From: Gordionus sp. m RMFG-2023
Taxonomy: Eukaryota; Nematomorpha; Gordioida; Chordodea; Parachordodidae
Direction of reading: 5' to 3'
Assembly (NCBI RefSeq): GCF_954871325.1
Contig: NC_088777.1
Span: 41,765,366-41,829,365 of the forward strand
Length of the DNA stretch: 64,000 bases
In this document: positions 12,061 through 24,354 of the stretch, piece after piece
How the letters are laid out: every line of letters starts with the position of its first letter
How positions within the stretch are numbered: the stretch's first letter is position 1
Translations under genes and position numbers: made by a program
The notes under the pieces: model-generated
The model's input: the letters and a program-made list of their open reading frames with translations, nothing else
Databases searched by the model: none
Told to the model about the DNA's origin: nothing

Positions 12061-13560
12061 ATAGACTGCCGATTAATATATTTGAAGTGGCAAAAATTGA
12101 AGGGACTGGTGGCCATTTTGTGTTTGTATCTTTTACGAAAGAACCATGATAATTTCATAAATTTCAGGTATATTTTTATTATGTTTATATTTATAATATA
12201 TATATATATTCTAATTAAACACCAATTTATTATTTACCTTATATATTATAGTATATATGAATCAAATAAAGATCACTACTGAATATTTTACTTGAAATAT
12301 TTCTGCTCTTTATTAACATTTGCAATTTATTATTTAATAATGAATATCTTTTATAAGAATTCTATTTGATATTTTTTAATTACTAAAAGATTTAAAATGG
12401 TAGTATATTGCTAAGGAAGCAAAATTTCCTTTCATAAGTATGATATCTCAAATTAATTATTCTATTGTAAAAATTATTTATGGCAGATTTCCTATGAAAG
12501 ATAAAATATTATTACAAAAGTAGACCCATGCTGTGAAGAGGGAGAACTTCAATGTTACAAAATATAGTAAATTATGTTCAAAGCATTTTACACCAGATTC
12601 ATTTATTCCATCTGTTACAAATCATGTTCAATTAAGAGAGGGAGCAATACCATCAATTTTTAATTTTCCAAAGCATCTTCTAAAAGTAACAAAATAATGA
12701 ATAATAAATTATAACATGCAGGTTTCCTGGAAGCCAGATTAATTCAAAAATATATGAATATTTTTTTTTATAGAAATCAATCAAGCCAAGAGGATCAATA
12801 AAATTAGCCATGCCTATTGTAAGCCTTGAAACATCAAGCATTTTAAGCCCCGTATATGAATATCCTATAATTAGCAAGACTATTGAGACTGAACATAATT
12901 ATTTTGAAAGTTTTGACACAATAAAAAAGAGGTCTATTATTAAAAATAGATTTACAAGAAAGATACAAAAAAAATTAAATTTGGCAAAAAAAAAATTAAT
13001 GAGAAAAAATAGAAAAATATTATGTTTAAAGTCTGTAATTAAATCATTGAAAGATAAAGACTTGATACATGGTGAAGGGCATGATGTTGTCGAAGGATTA
13101 TTTACAGGTCTCCCTCTTACATTTGTAAAAACTCAACTTGCCAGTGGTGGAGTCTAAAATCCAAAGAAAATTAAATATGAAACAAATTTCAAACAATTTG
13201 CCTCAGCTATATATTTTTACTCTCCAAAGGCTTATCGTTTTTTAAAGAGCCATTTTTGTATGCTATCTGAATCAACTTTAAGAAACTGGAGTTGCAATAC
13301 AAAGATTAGGCCTGGTATTATTTATATCTTTAATAAAAATATTTTATTTTATTTCTTTAGGATTTTTAAAGTCTTCTATAGAAAAAATTAAAAGTCTCCA
13401 ATCAGAATCCTCAAATCAGCAATTATATTGTGCTCTCAGTATAGATGAAATATCAATCAGACGGCACATACATTGGGATAAAACTTTTTCAAGGGCAATA
13501 AACCAAGTAATATAAAAATATGTTATTTAACTTAAATATTTATAGGTGAAGAACAAATTT
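12060..13560 (+). pseudogene. P-element-like (THAP9-type) transposase, broken
   Basis: Exon 12487-12685 encodes a THAP zinc-finger piece (KYSKLCSKHFTPDSF, with the C-x2-H pair), carrying one in-frame TAG where the inverted copy has a tryptophan codon. An 88-nt GT-AG intron (12686-12773) joins in phase to exon 12774-13314. That exon has a Lys-rich likely coiled coil and then 'FASAIYFYSPKAYRFLKSHF' and 'LRNWS', the pattern of the P-element/THAP9 region before the catalytic core. There is one internal TAA near 13155. A 46-nt intron (13315-13360) leads to an exon with 'LSIDEISIRRHIHWD', resembling the first catalytic-Asp motif. The remainder of the transposase is missing after about 13560. THAP9-like proteins cut and paste DNA; this copy cannot. 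Confidence 0.75.
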
Positions 13561-13774
13561 TCTGAAAATTTCTAATGACTTTATTGGTTATAATAAATTA
13601 ATTTTATTAGACATAAATATAACATATATATATTATTTGTATTTATTATTGATTTATAAGATTAATATTTTCTTTTCGCGATACATAATTATAATAATAC
13701 AATTATTTTATTTGATGTAAATATAACATAATATATATTATTTGTATTTTTCATGATATATATTTACATTATTG

Positions 13775-13885
13775 ATTTTTATACTTTAGTGAATTAAATT
13801 TAAATAAAGAAATATATTTAGAAATGGATAGTTTATATTTATTAAGAAATAACATAATTATAAGCAAAAATAAAATGAAATAAGT
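13775..13885. repeat. Direct repeat, copy 1 (about 105 bp)
   Basis: The stretch 'actttagtgaattaaattta' through 'ataagcaaaaataaaa' recurs at 15008-15115 with a few changes. It supports duplication within the P-like element cluster. Confidence 0.75.
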
Positions 13886-14149
13886 TAATTTAAAAAGGTC
13901 AAATTTATTATTCTAAATTATATGTTGTATATTTTCATTTCTTTTAACAGCGTATATATATAAAAAAAATATAAATTGAATATAAAAAAGTTAATCGAAT
14001 ATATTAAACAAAAAATAAGCACGATCAATTTAACAAAAATAAAAGATAAGGCATTCAAAAATTTAAATTTTATTTAAATTAAAATTAAAGTTAATCATCT
14101 TTAACATTCTCTTCTACAAAGTACTAAGTTTCTTCTCGGTTAGCGCATA

Positions 14150-14345
14150 AGTCTCAAATGTTCTCGTTGGCTTGATTCTATCACGTAGGTTTGATAAAAT
14201 CGTTTATTAGAGTTGCGTGAGTCCACACGTTTTCGTTGGCTTGATTCTATCGTAGGCTTGATAAAATCGTTTAACATTATCGTTGACTTTTCCCAATCGT
14301 TGGTTTGTTCAAATCGTTTTTGCACGTTGGTTTGTATGATCGTAA
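14150..14345. repeat. Short irregular repeats, 'cgttggcttgattctatcg' type
   Basis: The words 'cgttggcttgattctatc' and 'ggtttgataaaatcgttt' alternate several times. A shorter inverted set lies at 16160-16230. These look like subterminal repeats of the adjoining P-like copy. Confidence 0.55.
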
Positions 14346-14779
14346 GCTTGATATCCTTATTGTAAGTTGTCCTGTCCTTATGAATCGTGAATCAGTCATG
14401 TAGCTTGCTTGTAGTACTCAGTAGTATTTATTATCAATTATTATTAGAATCCGTAAGTTCAGAATAATGAGAAATAATAGTTCATCAAATTGGATATAAG
14501 AATAAATGAAGAATGATAAATCAATAAGATTGTTAAACAATATTTTCAATGTTTTAATTTTTGCGTTTTGGTATAAGCGTTTTAGTATAAATTATTATTT
14601 TTAATTTATATTTATTAATTTAAATCCATGAGGTTAAAATATGCAAATAAGATATTATGCACACTTCCCTCTCTTAAAGTTTAAATTTAAAACCCTTATT
14701 CTTCACATAATAATTTTTCTTCATATCATAATTTTTCTTCAAATAACTTTTAAAAAATAAATTAAGTCTTAAATTTTTA

Positions 14780-14950
14780 GAAATCAATGTCCTCTTCACT
14801 TTTATGAAGAATTTTTTTAAATCATCGTTCCCTCTCTCAATTGGATATGACTTTTAACTAATGGAATAAATGAATCTGGTGGAAAATGCCTTGAAAATAA
14901 TTAAATTTGAGTCATCTCCCTTCAAAGCATGGGTCCATATTACCATTTTC
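14780..14950 (-). pseudogene. Degenerate second THAP exon
   Basis: This minus-strand stretch aligns to the THAP exon at 15259-15457 (shared 'ggaataaatgaatctggtg', 'gcatgggtcca'), but is about a quarter diverged and has stops. It appears to be an older tandem copy of the same exon. Confidence 0.65.
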
Positions 14951-15258
14951 TTAAAATATATTAAATTTTATAAAAGATTTCAGATCAAATTATATTTAAA
15001 TCAAACATTATTGATTATTATACTTTAGTGAATTAAATTTAAATAAAGAAATATATTTAGAAATAGATAGTTTATATTTATTAAGGAATAACATAATTAT
15101 AAGCAAAAATAAAACATAAAAGACATAAGACATAAATTATAAAAATACAAAAGAAATCTAGAATTGATTTCTATAAAAAAAAATATTCATATATTTTTGA
15201 ATTAATCTGGCTTCCAGGAAACCTGCATGTTATAATTTATTATTCATTATTTTGTTAC

Positions 15259-15457
15259 TTTTAGAAGATGCTTTGGAAAATTAAAAATTGATGGTATTGC
15301 TCCCTCTCTTAATTGAACATGATTTGTAACAGATGGAATAAATGAATCTGGTGTAAAATGCTTTGAACATAATTTACTATATTTTGTTACATTGAAGTTC
15401 TCTCTCTTCACAGCATGGGTCCACTTTTGTAATAATATTTTATCTTTCATAGGAAAT
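15259..15457 (-). CDS. THAP-domain exon of P-like element, open
   Basis: Read from 15457 downward this exon gives FPMKDKILLQKWTHAVKREN, followed by a KLCSKHFTPDSF motif and a proline-containing C-terminal end. This is the second half of a THAP DNA-binding finger: invariant Trp, the last Cys and His ligands, and the FxxxxF region. It is flanked by 'gcag' upstream and a GTAACA donor downstream, exactly like the inverted copy at 12487-12685, but here the tryptophan codon is intact. The first two cysteine ligands would lie in an upstream exon that I could not identify. It is a transposon relic; host use is not indicated. Confidence 0.65.
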
Positions 15458-16407
15458 CTGCCATAAATAATTTACAATAGAATAATTAATTTGAGATATC
15501 ATACTTATGAAAGGAAATTTTGTTTCATCAGCAATATACTACCATTTTAAATCTTTTAGTAATTAAAAAATATTAAATTGAATTCTTATAAAAGATATTC
15601 ATTATTAAATAATAAATTGCAAATGTTAATAAAGAGCAGAAATATTTCAAGTAAAATATTCAGTAGTGACGTTTATTTGATACTCATATTCTATAATATA
15701 TAAGGTAAATAATAAATTGGTGTTTAATTAGAATATATATATATATTATAAATATAAACATAATAAAAATATACCCGAAATTTATGAAATTATCATATGC
15801 TTCTATCATAAAAGATACAAACACAAAATGGCCACCAGTCACTTCAATTTTTGCCACTTCAAATTTGATTTTAGCATTACGATAGGCAATCTATAGTATT
15901 AATGTCATTGGAAAAATCCAACGATGTAGTAGCTAACCACATAATGTAAATATAGGATTCAGGGTTATCAATGAATTGCATGTCAGCTTTCTGCGCTGAT
16001 AATGCCTCTGTAAATTTTGGCAAAAACCAAAGTCTGATAATAACAATTTTGAAAAATGATAATAATAACAACTGAGTACTACCAAGCAAGCTATATGACA
16101 AAATCATGATTTATGGAGAAAACTTACGATAAGGATATCAAGCTTAAGATTTAAACAAACCAACGATTGGGACAAGCCAACGATTACAATGACTTATGAA
16201 ACAAATTGATGACCAAAACGATAAACCACTTGGACAACAAACTCTCTATGACTTCTTAGATGAAATTAAAATAAGGCTTTTTAGAAGAGGGAGAAAGTTA
16301 TATTATAGGAATTAATAAATTAAAATATTATATATTTTGGTTATTGAATAGTAATATGTTTTAATTTATGTAACGCACATTCATTTAATTCTGTTTATTC
16401 AAATCGG

Positions 16408-18366
16408 CAGGCGCGTACGCAGGAATTTGATCTGGAGGGGGGGGGGGGGGGGTAATAAATTTTTTAAAGAAATATTATTGTTTTTTAAAAATATCAAGCA
16501 TAAATTTATTAGGACTAATAACTATTCCTAATACACAATTTTAAATTAATGTGAATTATAAAAAAATTATATGTAAAGAATCACTTAAATGACCCAAAAT
16601 AGAAATTTGAATTTTTTGAGCCTTTCACAAGTTTCTTAGGAATAATTGTATTTTGTATGTTATATATTTACAATGTAAAATCCAATCTTCGTTGGGATTG
16701 AGCTAATTTTTCAATTATCTCATCCTTGCTTGTCGCCAAATGCCTATGAAAATTCAAAAGATCCAAACTTTTCAATCTACTTTCACATGTTGTACTTCTT
16801 GGTATGTTTTTCAGAGACCTGCTGGCCCGGCCCCTGGGCCGGACAATATTTTAATTTTTTTAAATATACCCGGGCCGGGCTCGAATTTTTTTTAAAAAAC
16901 ACCCGGGCCGGACCTGAATTTTTTTAAAAAAACACCCAAGCCTGGCCTAAATTATTTTTTTTAAAACACCCAGGCCGGGCTGTATTTTTTAAAACAGCCT
17001 ATAATAGAAATCGTTATTATTAGCTATAAAAATCAAAAATAAATATAATTTATTTTTTTTTTAAACCGGGCCGGGCCTGAAAATTTTATTTAAAAAAAAG
17101 CCGGGCCGAGCCTGAAAATTTAAAAATAAAAGCCGAGCCGGGCCTAAAAATTTTTTTAAAAAAAGCCGGGCCGGGCCTTAAATTTTTTTAAAAAAAGCTG
17201 GGCCGGCCTGAAATTTTTTTAAAAAAACCCAGGCCAGGCCATAAAAAATCTCTAAAAAAAATCCGGGCCGTGCCCTGCAAATGGTACTTCTGCAAGCCTC
17301 TGTTTTTCTTCTTAAAAAAGAGAGTGTTCTCTCATTAGTTTACTAATGGGAAGAGTTTATAAACCCTTTTAATACATTGGGAATTTAATCTAAAATGTGT
17401 ATGAAATAATGCAGAGCATCCATAGCATTTTTTGGGACTATATCAACTATAGTTAATCTTATAAACATAGTTATTCAGCTAGTAAGGCATCATAAGATAC
17501 TTTAACATTTTCATAATAAAAATCTAACAAATATTTTTTTTTCTATCACCATCTGAATAAGGTTGGGAAGGCTTTTGTGGTAGTAATATTTGCAGATGTA
17601 AATGCTGCATGATGAATTAAAAATTCATTTATTTGGATTATAAATGTATCTGCATCTAAGATATACTCTTCTACTGATACTATATTAATGTTTTAACGAT
17701 GAGCTTGCCTTGCTACAAGTCGAGAGAGAGAAATATTAAACACGTATAGCTCTGCTTTTGACTCAACAATAAAATATGAAAATCTTCATCAACGCCCTAA
17801 TTTCCTTGAGTTCTGATAAAATGCTCTCCGCTATTCTCATCTTCTTAATCAAATCAATGTCATGTTTTTGAAAAGTAATACTTAAAATAGTTGTATAATT
17901 AAATAATACATTCTAATGAGAAATAAAATTTGAAATAAACATTGAATCCAATAATTTTCTTGCTTCTGAGGAAATATTTCTTTCAGGCCATTGTCATATT
18001 TCAGTAATAACAAATAATTGGCCTAACTCCTTAATAGCTGTTAGTGCTTGATGGAAGAGGCTCTATCTCGTTGGACAAGGTTGCAATTTCTTTTTCCCTG
18101 TTGGACAAGAAGTTTTAGAAATAATTATTATTTGACTAGAAATTTGAAAATGGTAGATAAATATTACGCCACTAAAAATTTGAAAATAATAAGTAAATAT
18201 TAAGCCGGAAAATTTGAAATCGAAATTAATTGATAAAATAACTTATGAATGTGATAATAAATGTAATAAAATATATATTTAATATGAGATACGAATAAAT
18301 ATTAACAAATATAAATTAATATAAACAATAATATTTTTGAAAAATATATCCGGCATCTGCATTTTT
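16408..18366 (-). mobile_element. hAT element copy (CAGGCGCGTACGCA end), truncated
   Basis: It starts with CAGGCGCGTACGCAGG at 16408 and matches 36077-37877 in inverted orientation. It lacks that copy's far end, stopping at 'ccggcatctgcattttt' (about 18366). The minus strand carries transposase scraps: 'KDEIIEKLAQSQRRLDF' near 16700, similar to the C-terminal tail of hAT transposases, and further pieces to about 18130. Many stops show that it is dead. A GC-rich MITE (16812-17302) sits inside it. Confidence 0.7.
16812..17302. mobile_element. GC-rich hAT-type MITE nested in the hAT copy
   Basis: The left end CAGAGACCTGC is matched by an inverted GCAAGCCTCTG at 17292-17302. The interior is a run of 'cccgggccgggcctgaa' units alternating with T/A runs. 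The related piece at 37206-37490 lies at the same place in the second host-element copy, so the insertion is older than their separation. A TSD cannot be assigned because the flanks are T-runs. Confidence 0.7.
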
Positions 18367-18542
18367 ACTCTAAACTCTAAGCGAGATCAATGGTACCAAG
18401 TCTAATATTGGTGCTCTTTGAGATATCAAAATTTTAATTAAAAAGAGAAGAGTGGATGTTAAAAAAATATAATACTACACGACACGGTAAAGGTAAATGG
18501 AGACCAAAGACAAAATTTTTTAGGAGACTTTAAATCATGGAT

Positions 18543-18660
18543 GTAGTGTTGTTAAACTGCTCGATTTGAGCCGATTTTAAAAAACGGCTAACTCAATATT
18601 TTGGCAAGAAAAATATTGCCTAAGCCTCGAGATTTCGCGAATAGATGTTCAAGTTTAATA
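18543..18660. mobile_element. Solo end of a TAGTGTTGTTAA MITE
   Basis: TAGTGTTGTTAAACTGCTCG is followed by 'ggctaactcaatattttgg'. The same order occurs in the MITE at 56933-57142, and the terminal TAGTGTTGTTAA also ends the 4.2-kb foldback. No inverted partner is visible before 19070, so the copy is truncated. Confidence 0.5.
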
Positions 18661-19072
18661 TATTAGTTAATAAATATATTTTTATGATTATATATATTTA
18701 TGATTTATATAATTTTGGGTGAAGGTTAACTACCTAACACCTTTGCATCTATTATAATGTGATATCTTATCTAGATCTATATATATAGTTATGGTTGTAT
18801 AAATAAATATTGTATGAATTATCCCAAATATTATACTAAGGAGTAAAATTGAATCATAAGAAAATGTTAAGATATCGTAAAAAATATGAATTGCACAGGG
18901 TAATAAAATATAATTGTAAATGGTAAAAAAAAATAGAATTATTAAGCGCCAAGCCTTTTACTTTATATATACAACAGAGCAATGCTTGGTTCTCTAAAAA
19001 TCCCCATCAGGACAAAAATTAAAAAAATAATTATGAGAAGAACCATACACGATTTTTGGGCAGACCACACAG

Positions 19073-19077
19073 TTACA
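19073..19077. repeat. Target-site duplication, left (ttaca)
   Basis: ttaca directly precedes CAGTGACCCCTACA. The same five bases follow the inverted terminus (23080-23084). Eight-base matching fails at this junction, so the duplication appears to be 5 bp. Confidence 0.65.
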
Positions 19078-22000
19078 CAGTGACCCCTACACTTTTTGAG
19101 GGATAGAAGCAGAATACCCCCATAAAGTACCCCACCCCCCATTGTAAATTATTTTTTGACACCAATAAATTTCAAAAATAATTTTTATTGCATCAATATT
19201 TATTATAATATAAATATAATGTAAAAAATATATGCCTTAAAAATATTATTTTTAAATTAATAATTTAGATAAATTAGGGGAAGAGAAAGCAAAAGAATTT
19301 ATAACATCAATATTTAATTGTTTAAATAAATTATTTTCCATTGATAAAATGGTGAAATTATTAAGAAATGGATCTTTAATGACACTACGAAGTCTTGTTT
19401 TAATTAGTTTAATTTTACTCATGACCCTTTCGGCAGTACATGATGTAGTAGGATTAGTTAATAAATATTTATATAAAATTGTTAAATTTGGGAAAGCAGA
19501 AAAATTTATAAGCAGACGATAAGGTAAAATAAATGAATAGTTCATCCAGTCTGAATCATTCATCTCAGAATTATTATCATCATCAGAAGAAGCTAAATAA
19601 TGTATTAGTAAAAATATTTTAATTAAATAAATTTACAATTCTCAGAATCTGACAAATCTTCTTTCTAGGTCACGAGTAATAATTACGTCCCCCGTTTTAG
19701 CCATTTTATAAATATTTCTAAACATCAACATTTCCTTAAAAACTTGACTTGTATTTAATTGATAAAATTCACAGATATCCTTGATATCATCTTTAAAAAT
19801 TGCCTTTTCCGACATTCCCTTTGGGGTAAAAAATGATGTTTGACTCAAAAATTTTATCAATTCATCGTTAAATCTTTCACTAAACTGCATAATAATTAAA
19901 TCAAGTGCAGCATAAAATACACTGATTTTAAAGCTAAAATAAAATATTATATTTAATGATGAAAGTATATATATATACCTCTCCTTTTTGGATTGTAATG
20001 ATTGAAGTCTTGAACTTTCAAAATCAAAATTTCTCTTCTTCATAAAATCTTGGGCCTTTGAAAAGACATCCAAAAATTCAGTGTTATTATCTATTTTAGG
20101 ATTATAAAATAATAAAAGATAATAATTTAAATTATACTTCTCATATTAATCAGGCAATCTTTTGCCAATTGAATTTGATTTATTGCAAACCCTATATCCT
20201 TCGAAATGGTTTGCAATTTTGTACAAGCCAAGCTTGTTATCAACAATATTTTATCCAAAACACATAGTGATAAAATCAAATCAAATTTTTCTATTCTATA
20301 GACTATAGCACTAGCCATAGTGGAAGTGGCAGGATCTTCAGAATCCTTTAAATTTGCCAAAGCTGCCCTCAAAGCATCATAAAGTAGGAAAAAATTTACA
20401 ATCGCCTTATATGATGTTATCCAGCTTCTATAAATATAAAAAAACATTATATATCGAAACAATTAAGATAATATTACCGAGTGGTATTCTTGATGCGTAA
20501 AAATCTATGTGATTTTGTCAGTATATCACTCTGACATGTTTTGAGCACTTCATATCTTTTAACACCATTAAAATATACGTAAATTTCGTCTAATATTCCC
20601 AAGACATTTCGCAGCTCTTTTACTGATTGGCATAATTGAACAACTATTAAATTTAATCGATGACAATAGCACCAAATAAAAGCTGCCTTTGGCGCCTCTG
20701 CTCTAATCAAAGCCTGCACTCCATTAATTCTTCCACTCATGTTTGAGGCGCCATCATAGCTTTGCCCCACTAGGAATTCGAGGGGTAGATTCATGGAGCC
20801 AAGCTTGGATATTATATTCTTTTTAATATCGAGGCCCGTTGTATTTCCCGTACAATAATTGTCTATCAGCCTTTCAACGGGCTTAGGTGTCTCGCTATTT
20901 TCAACATATCTCATATCAAAGCTATTGCTTCTGATTTCGATACATCATATGTGCCATCAACTATAATTGAATAGCACCTGTTGAATTCAATCTCCTTTTG
21001 AATATTTTTTATAACCATATTTTTCATGGTTTCAATAAGAATATTTATGTTATTATATGATAACAGATTTGAATATAATTTAGATTTTAATCCCTTAATT
21101 TTTTTCTCACTTCTTCTTTCTTCATTATCTTGTATATACATTTTAAGAACAGGCTCAGAATCTGCAATAAGTTTAAGGCTCATCATATTGCCATCTTGTT
21201 GTATGTTCCCCCAGAAGGCTTGATTGCTAGATATTAAATATCCTAGGCATCTTATTATTATTCTAACGATATAACGGTTATTATCGACACATTCCTTTTG
21301 GGGTATTATAAATTGTAATATGGAATTTTTATTGTGAGAAAGCCTTCCATAATCGGCCATCATATGTGCCTGTGAAGATTCATGCACAATAATATCACGA
21401 TTAATATTTTGCCATATATTAAGACCTTCACATATCCATTTTGAATTTGAGTGTGGACCTCCAAATAATAGACATGTTAAGCAAAAAACTTTAATCATTT
21501 TAATACTATATGTAATCCAATTTCTAGCAACTTTGCTCTTGTCAATATAAGTTTTCTCATAAAAACTTTCATTAAAGGACCTGTTTCTATTATTAATATC
21601 TTTGGGGAATAAATAATGTTTAGGTTGGAGAGCTCCTAATTCTAGATATTTATCAATTATAAATTTGTCAATTCTTTTTCCAACAATATTGATGGGATCA
21701 TTTGATTCCTAAGAAAAGGGAGGGGGAGGGAAGATAAAATAAACATAACATATTTCACATTAAATCGGGGTTTAACTTCTTTTGCTGATCTTGATAACTC
21801 ATTATTCTCCATTATTATCAATCCCACAACACCAGATCCAAATGGCATCTCTTCTTGATGTTGATCCTCTTCTGTAACTGTAGTAGTGTCTATAATATTT
21901 ATCTTTGACATGATAATAATTATAAATTTATATTTATTTAAATATTATATTACTTGTTTTTCTTGAACTTTTTCTTTAGCTGAAAAAGAGTGAGTAGACT

Positions 22001-23079
22001 TTGACATTGAAGTATCTTTTAAAATAATATCTTTTGCCTATTAATTTTAAAACAAATATAATCTAATAATAAATATTTTTTTAAATGTTGTACTTGAAAA
22101 TAATTCCTTATGGTATTACTTTTGTGTTTTAATAAAAATTTTGGTTGTGGTTCTTCACCTTGTTCTTGTTCCATAGCCATACTCAGATTAATCTTAATGG
22201 GTGTAAGTTCTTTTTCTTCCTGTTTTATTCATTAAAATTTAAAGATAAATTAATATTTATTACCAGTAGAGAGATAATAGGTATTACTTGTTCTTCATCA
22301 TTGTCAAATCTCTGCTCTATATCTGCCTATAAAAAATATTAGAGTAGATAAAAAATAAGAATAATAAAATAACTTCTGGTTCACCAGTCAGATATAATAT
22401 TTTCTTCTAACATATTTTCATTATTAGTACACTTTTAAAAAAATAATCATATTAATAAAAATATTTATTATACCAACAGCATTGATTTGCCAATTTTTAC
22501 TTCTTTTTCCTTAAATTGTGTTTTAATACCCTTTATAAATAAGTATAAACAATTAAATATTTAATAAAAAAAATTACTTTGCTATTTGTCCAATTTTGAG
22601 AAATATTCTTAAAAGCCACTATTTCAAAGCTTTTCTTTATATCGTGAAAATTAAGCCCACCATGTCTTTTTCTAATATGATCTGTCCATTTATCATCTTT
22701 TATATTATGATATGTACAATTTTTAATCAAGCATTTATATTTTTTTTGCTTAATATTTTTGGGCATATTTTGACAATGATTTAAAAATTATAAATGATTA
22801 TATATAAGATTTAATATTTAAATTTTTACTATTCCCTTTGATAAAATTTTAATTTTGCGCCAAATCTTGAAAGTAAAAAAATAATTTTATGATAAGAAAT
22901 ATCGGATAACAAACTAATTTGCTAAACATCGACCATAAAAATTTTTAAAAAAAATAATAAAAAAATTTTAAAATAAAAATTTTAAAATAAAAAATTTTTT
23001 AAAAAAAAAGTACCCCCATAGAAATTAATAGAAGAAGTAGCTTCGGACCCTTCCCCCCCCCCGGTTGTAGGGGTCACTG
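19078..23079 (-). mobile_element. Nearly whole hAT transposon, 4.0 kb
   Basis: Perfect 14-bp terminal inverted repeats CAGTGACCCCTACA lie at 19078-19091 and 23066-23079. They are flanked by a ttaca duplication. One transposase gene fills the interior on the minus strand (19252-22766). Short, little-diverged ends and long open exons suggest a fairly young insertion. CAG-starting ends and the dimerisation domain are hAT traits, but the 5-bp duplication is not the usual 8. Confidence 0.85.
19252..22766 (-). pseudogene. hAT transposase (ZMYM1-like), multi-exon, recently broken
   Basis: The N-terminus at 22766 has a zinc-finger-like 'KCLIKNCTYHN...DHIRKRH'. Small acidic or low-complexity exons follow (22.5-21.6 kb). 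The large block 21498-20914 has 'YSIIVDGTYDVSKSEAIAL', resembling the start of the RNase-H-like core of ZMYM1-type hAT proteins. Block 20914-20474 has 'GQSYDGASNMSGRINGVQAL' and 'WCYCHRLNLIVVQLC', core motifs of the same proteins. Exons 20462-20127 and 20073-19650 follow after GT-AG introns of about 45-60 nt. The last exon (from about 19590) gives the C-terminal dimerisation block 'LLTNPTTSCTAERVMSKIK'. There are frameshifts near 20912 and just before the last intron (about 19655). Otherwise frames are open, so the gene died recently. Confidence 0.75.
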
Positions 23080-23084
23080 TTACA

Positions 23085-23869
23085 TACGTGTAAGAGGCAA
23101 TTACATTGCTTACACCCAAGGGAAAAAAGATATAGATAAAAAAGCCATGCGGGAAGTTAAATATTTTGATTATGGGGGATTTTGGTTTGGCTAAGTTAAT
23201 TTTACTCTTATTTATCATTGTGAAACAGAAATTGAGTACCTATAACAGTAATAAGATTAAATGAAATAAAAATACAGACGATCACTTAATATAAACTAAT
23301 GCTAATATCCGCACTTTGTAGATATAAGTAATGCATATTTGAAGATTTATTATCGATTCACAATGGTACAGAATAGAATTGAAATCAAAAAAAAATATTG
23401 ATTCGTTGGACATATATACATAGAATTTATTAGACATATTTTATTAACTATATGCAAAAATATGCGATTTAAATCATAATACAATAAATTTATTGTGTTC
23501 TATCAATACACATACAATCCATATAATCAATAGAATTTTCAATGTCTCTTATGTTATCAAATTTGCCCCATCTCTCTTTTTTCTTATCTTCGAAAATCTA
23601 CTCTGTTGATCTATGATTGTCTATAATTTTCGACTTCTTCACTTACAACAATAAAAATTATAAGAAATAATTGAAGATAAATAAAATCTCTATTGGGTAA
23701 AATAACCAATGAAGAAACTCGGTTCCTTGCCTGTGACTTTATTAGCCTAGACTAGAGCCCCTTTCTATGCCCAACCTGAAATATTGTTGCGAAGCAGGAA
23801 AATGCTTAACATCCACTGATCTATTCTCCCAGTTTTGGTTAAGTTCCATTTTTACTACAAGGTGTTCTT
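23085..23869. other. No gene recognised
   Basis: A+T-rich sequence with a short G+C-richer patch near 23700-23870 that may be the outer part of dispersed repeat R1. No terminal repeats or coding motifs were seen. Confidence 0.45.
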
Positions 23870-24120
23870 GCTCAGCGTCTAAATGAACGAGAGGGGTGGA
23901 GGTAGGAACAACTTGTATCCTGTTTTTTTCTAGGGGGGTAGGATAAATTTTTTGGGGGGTTAACTATTAAATTTTGAGATCAAATAGGACAAAATTTATT
24001 AGTGTAAAAATTTATTATAATACAATTCATCAACTAAATTTATATATTGCAAACAATCAGAGACATTATTTTCCAACTAAAACTTTCTGCTATCCTTTAA
24101 AATGTAATTTAAATGGTTTA

Positions 24121-24253
24121 TAGTGCGCACAAATTGAACATTAGCTGCGTTTCAAAACGCAAATAATGCATTGGTTTAAATTGAGCATGTTTGCGTTTTG
24201 TATTTTAAATAATTTATATGCGTCGCGACGAAACGTTCACTTTGTGCGCACTA
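24121..24253. mobile_element. MITE, TAGTGCGCACAAA termini, TTA duplication
   Basis: TAGTGCGCACAAA is repeated inverted as TTTGTGCGCACTA. Both ends are flanked by tta (24118-24120, 24254-24256). R1 copy 1 gives the empty site (near 2138: 'gggtttagatatttcag'), confirming a 3-base duplication. A TTA/TAA duplication is the hallmark of PIF/Harbinger elements, so this 133-bp MITE probably belongs there (inference). Confidence 0.75.
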
Positions 24254-24354
24254 TTAGACATTTTCAGCAAGTTCATAATGCTATAATAATCAATTCAATG
24301 TAAATGTTGGGAGTTTTAATTGAGTTTATTCACAAAATGTCGAATGTTGCTAAT

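Larger units (their letters stand above)
14140..16190 (-). mobile_element. Inverted, internally deleted P-like element copy
   Basis: Sequence from about 15185 to 15920 is the inverted counterpart of about 12020 to 12780. Ends may be marked by an inverted pair: 'cgtaagcttgatatccttat' near 14341 and 'ataaggatatcaagctta' near 16125, both next to short cgttggtttg/caaaccaacg repeats. Between them are two THAP exons but no catalytic region, so this is a non-autonomous derivative. No clear target duplication was found, so the boundaries are approximate. Confidence 0.55.

Noticed and set aside
12680-12877. Minus-strand frame opposite the P-like element
   Set aside because: It is the antisense of the THAP/transposase exons and their intron.
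15877-16107. Minus-strand 76-codon frame near the P-like copy
   Set aside because: It is partly the inverted counterpart of the hAT fragment near 12030; there is no conserved motif, so it is counted as element sequence and not a gene.
16441-16452. Long G runs at 2457-2470, 3594-3601 and 16437-16452 as G-quadruplex regulators
   Set aside because: They are subterminal runs of the mobile elements and may be length-uncertain in sequencing; no link to a gene.
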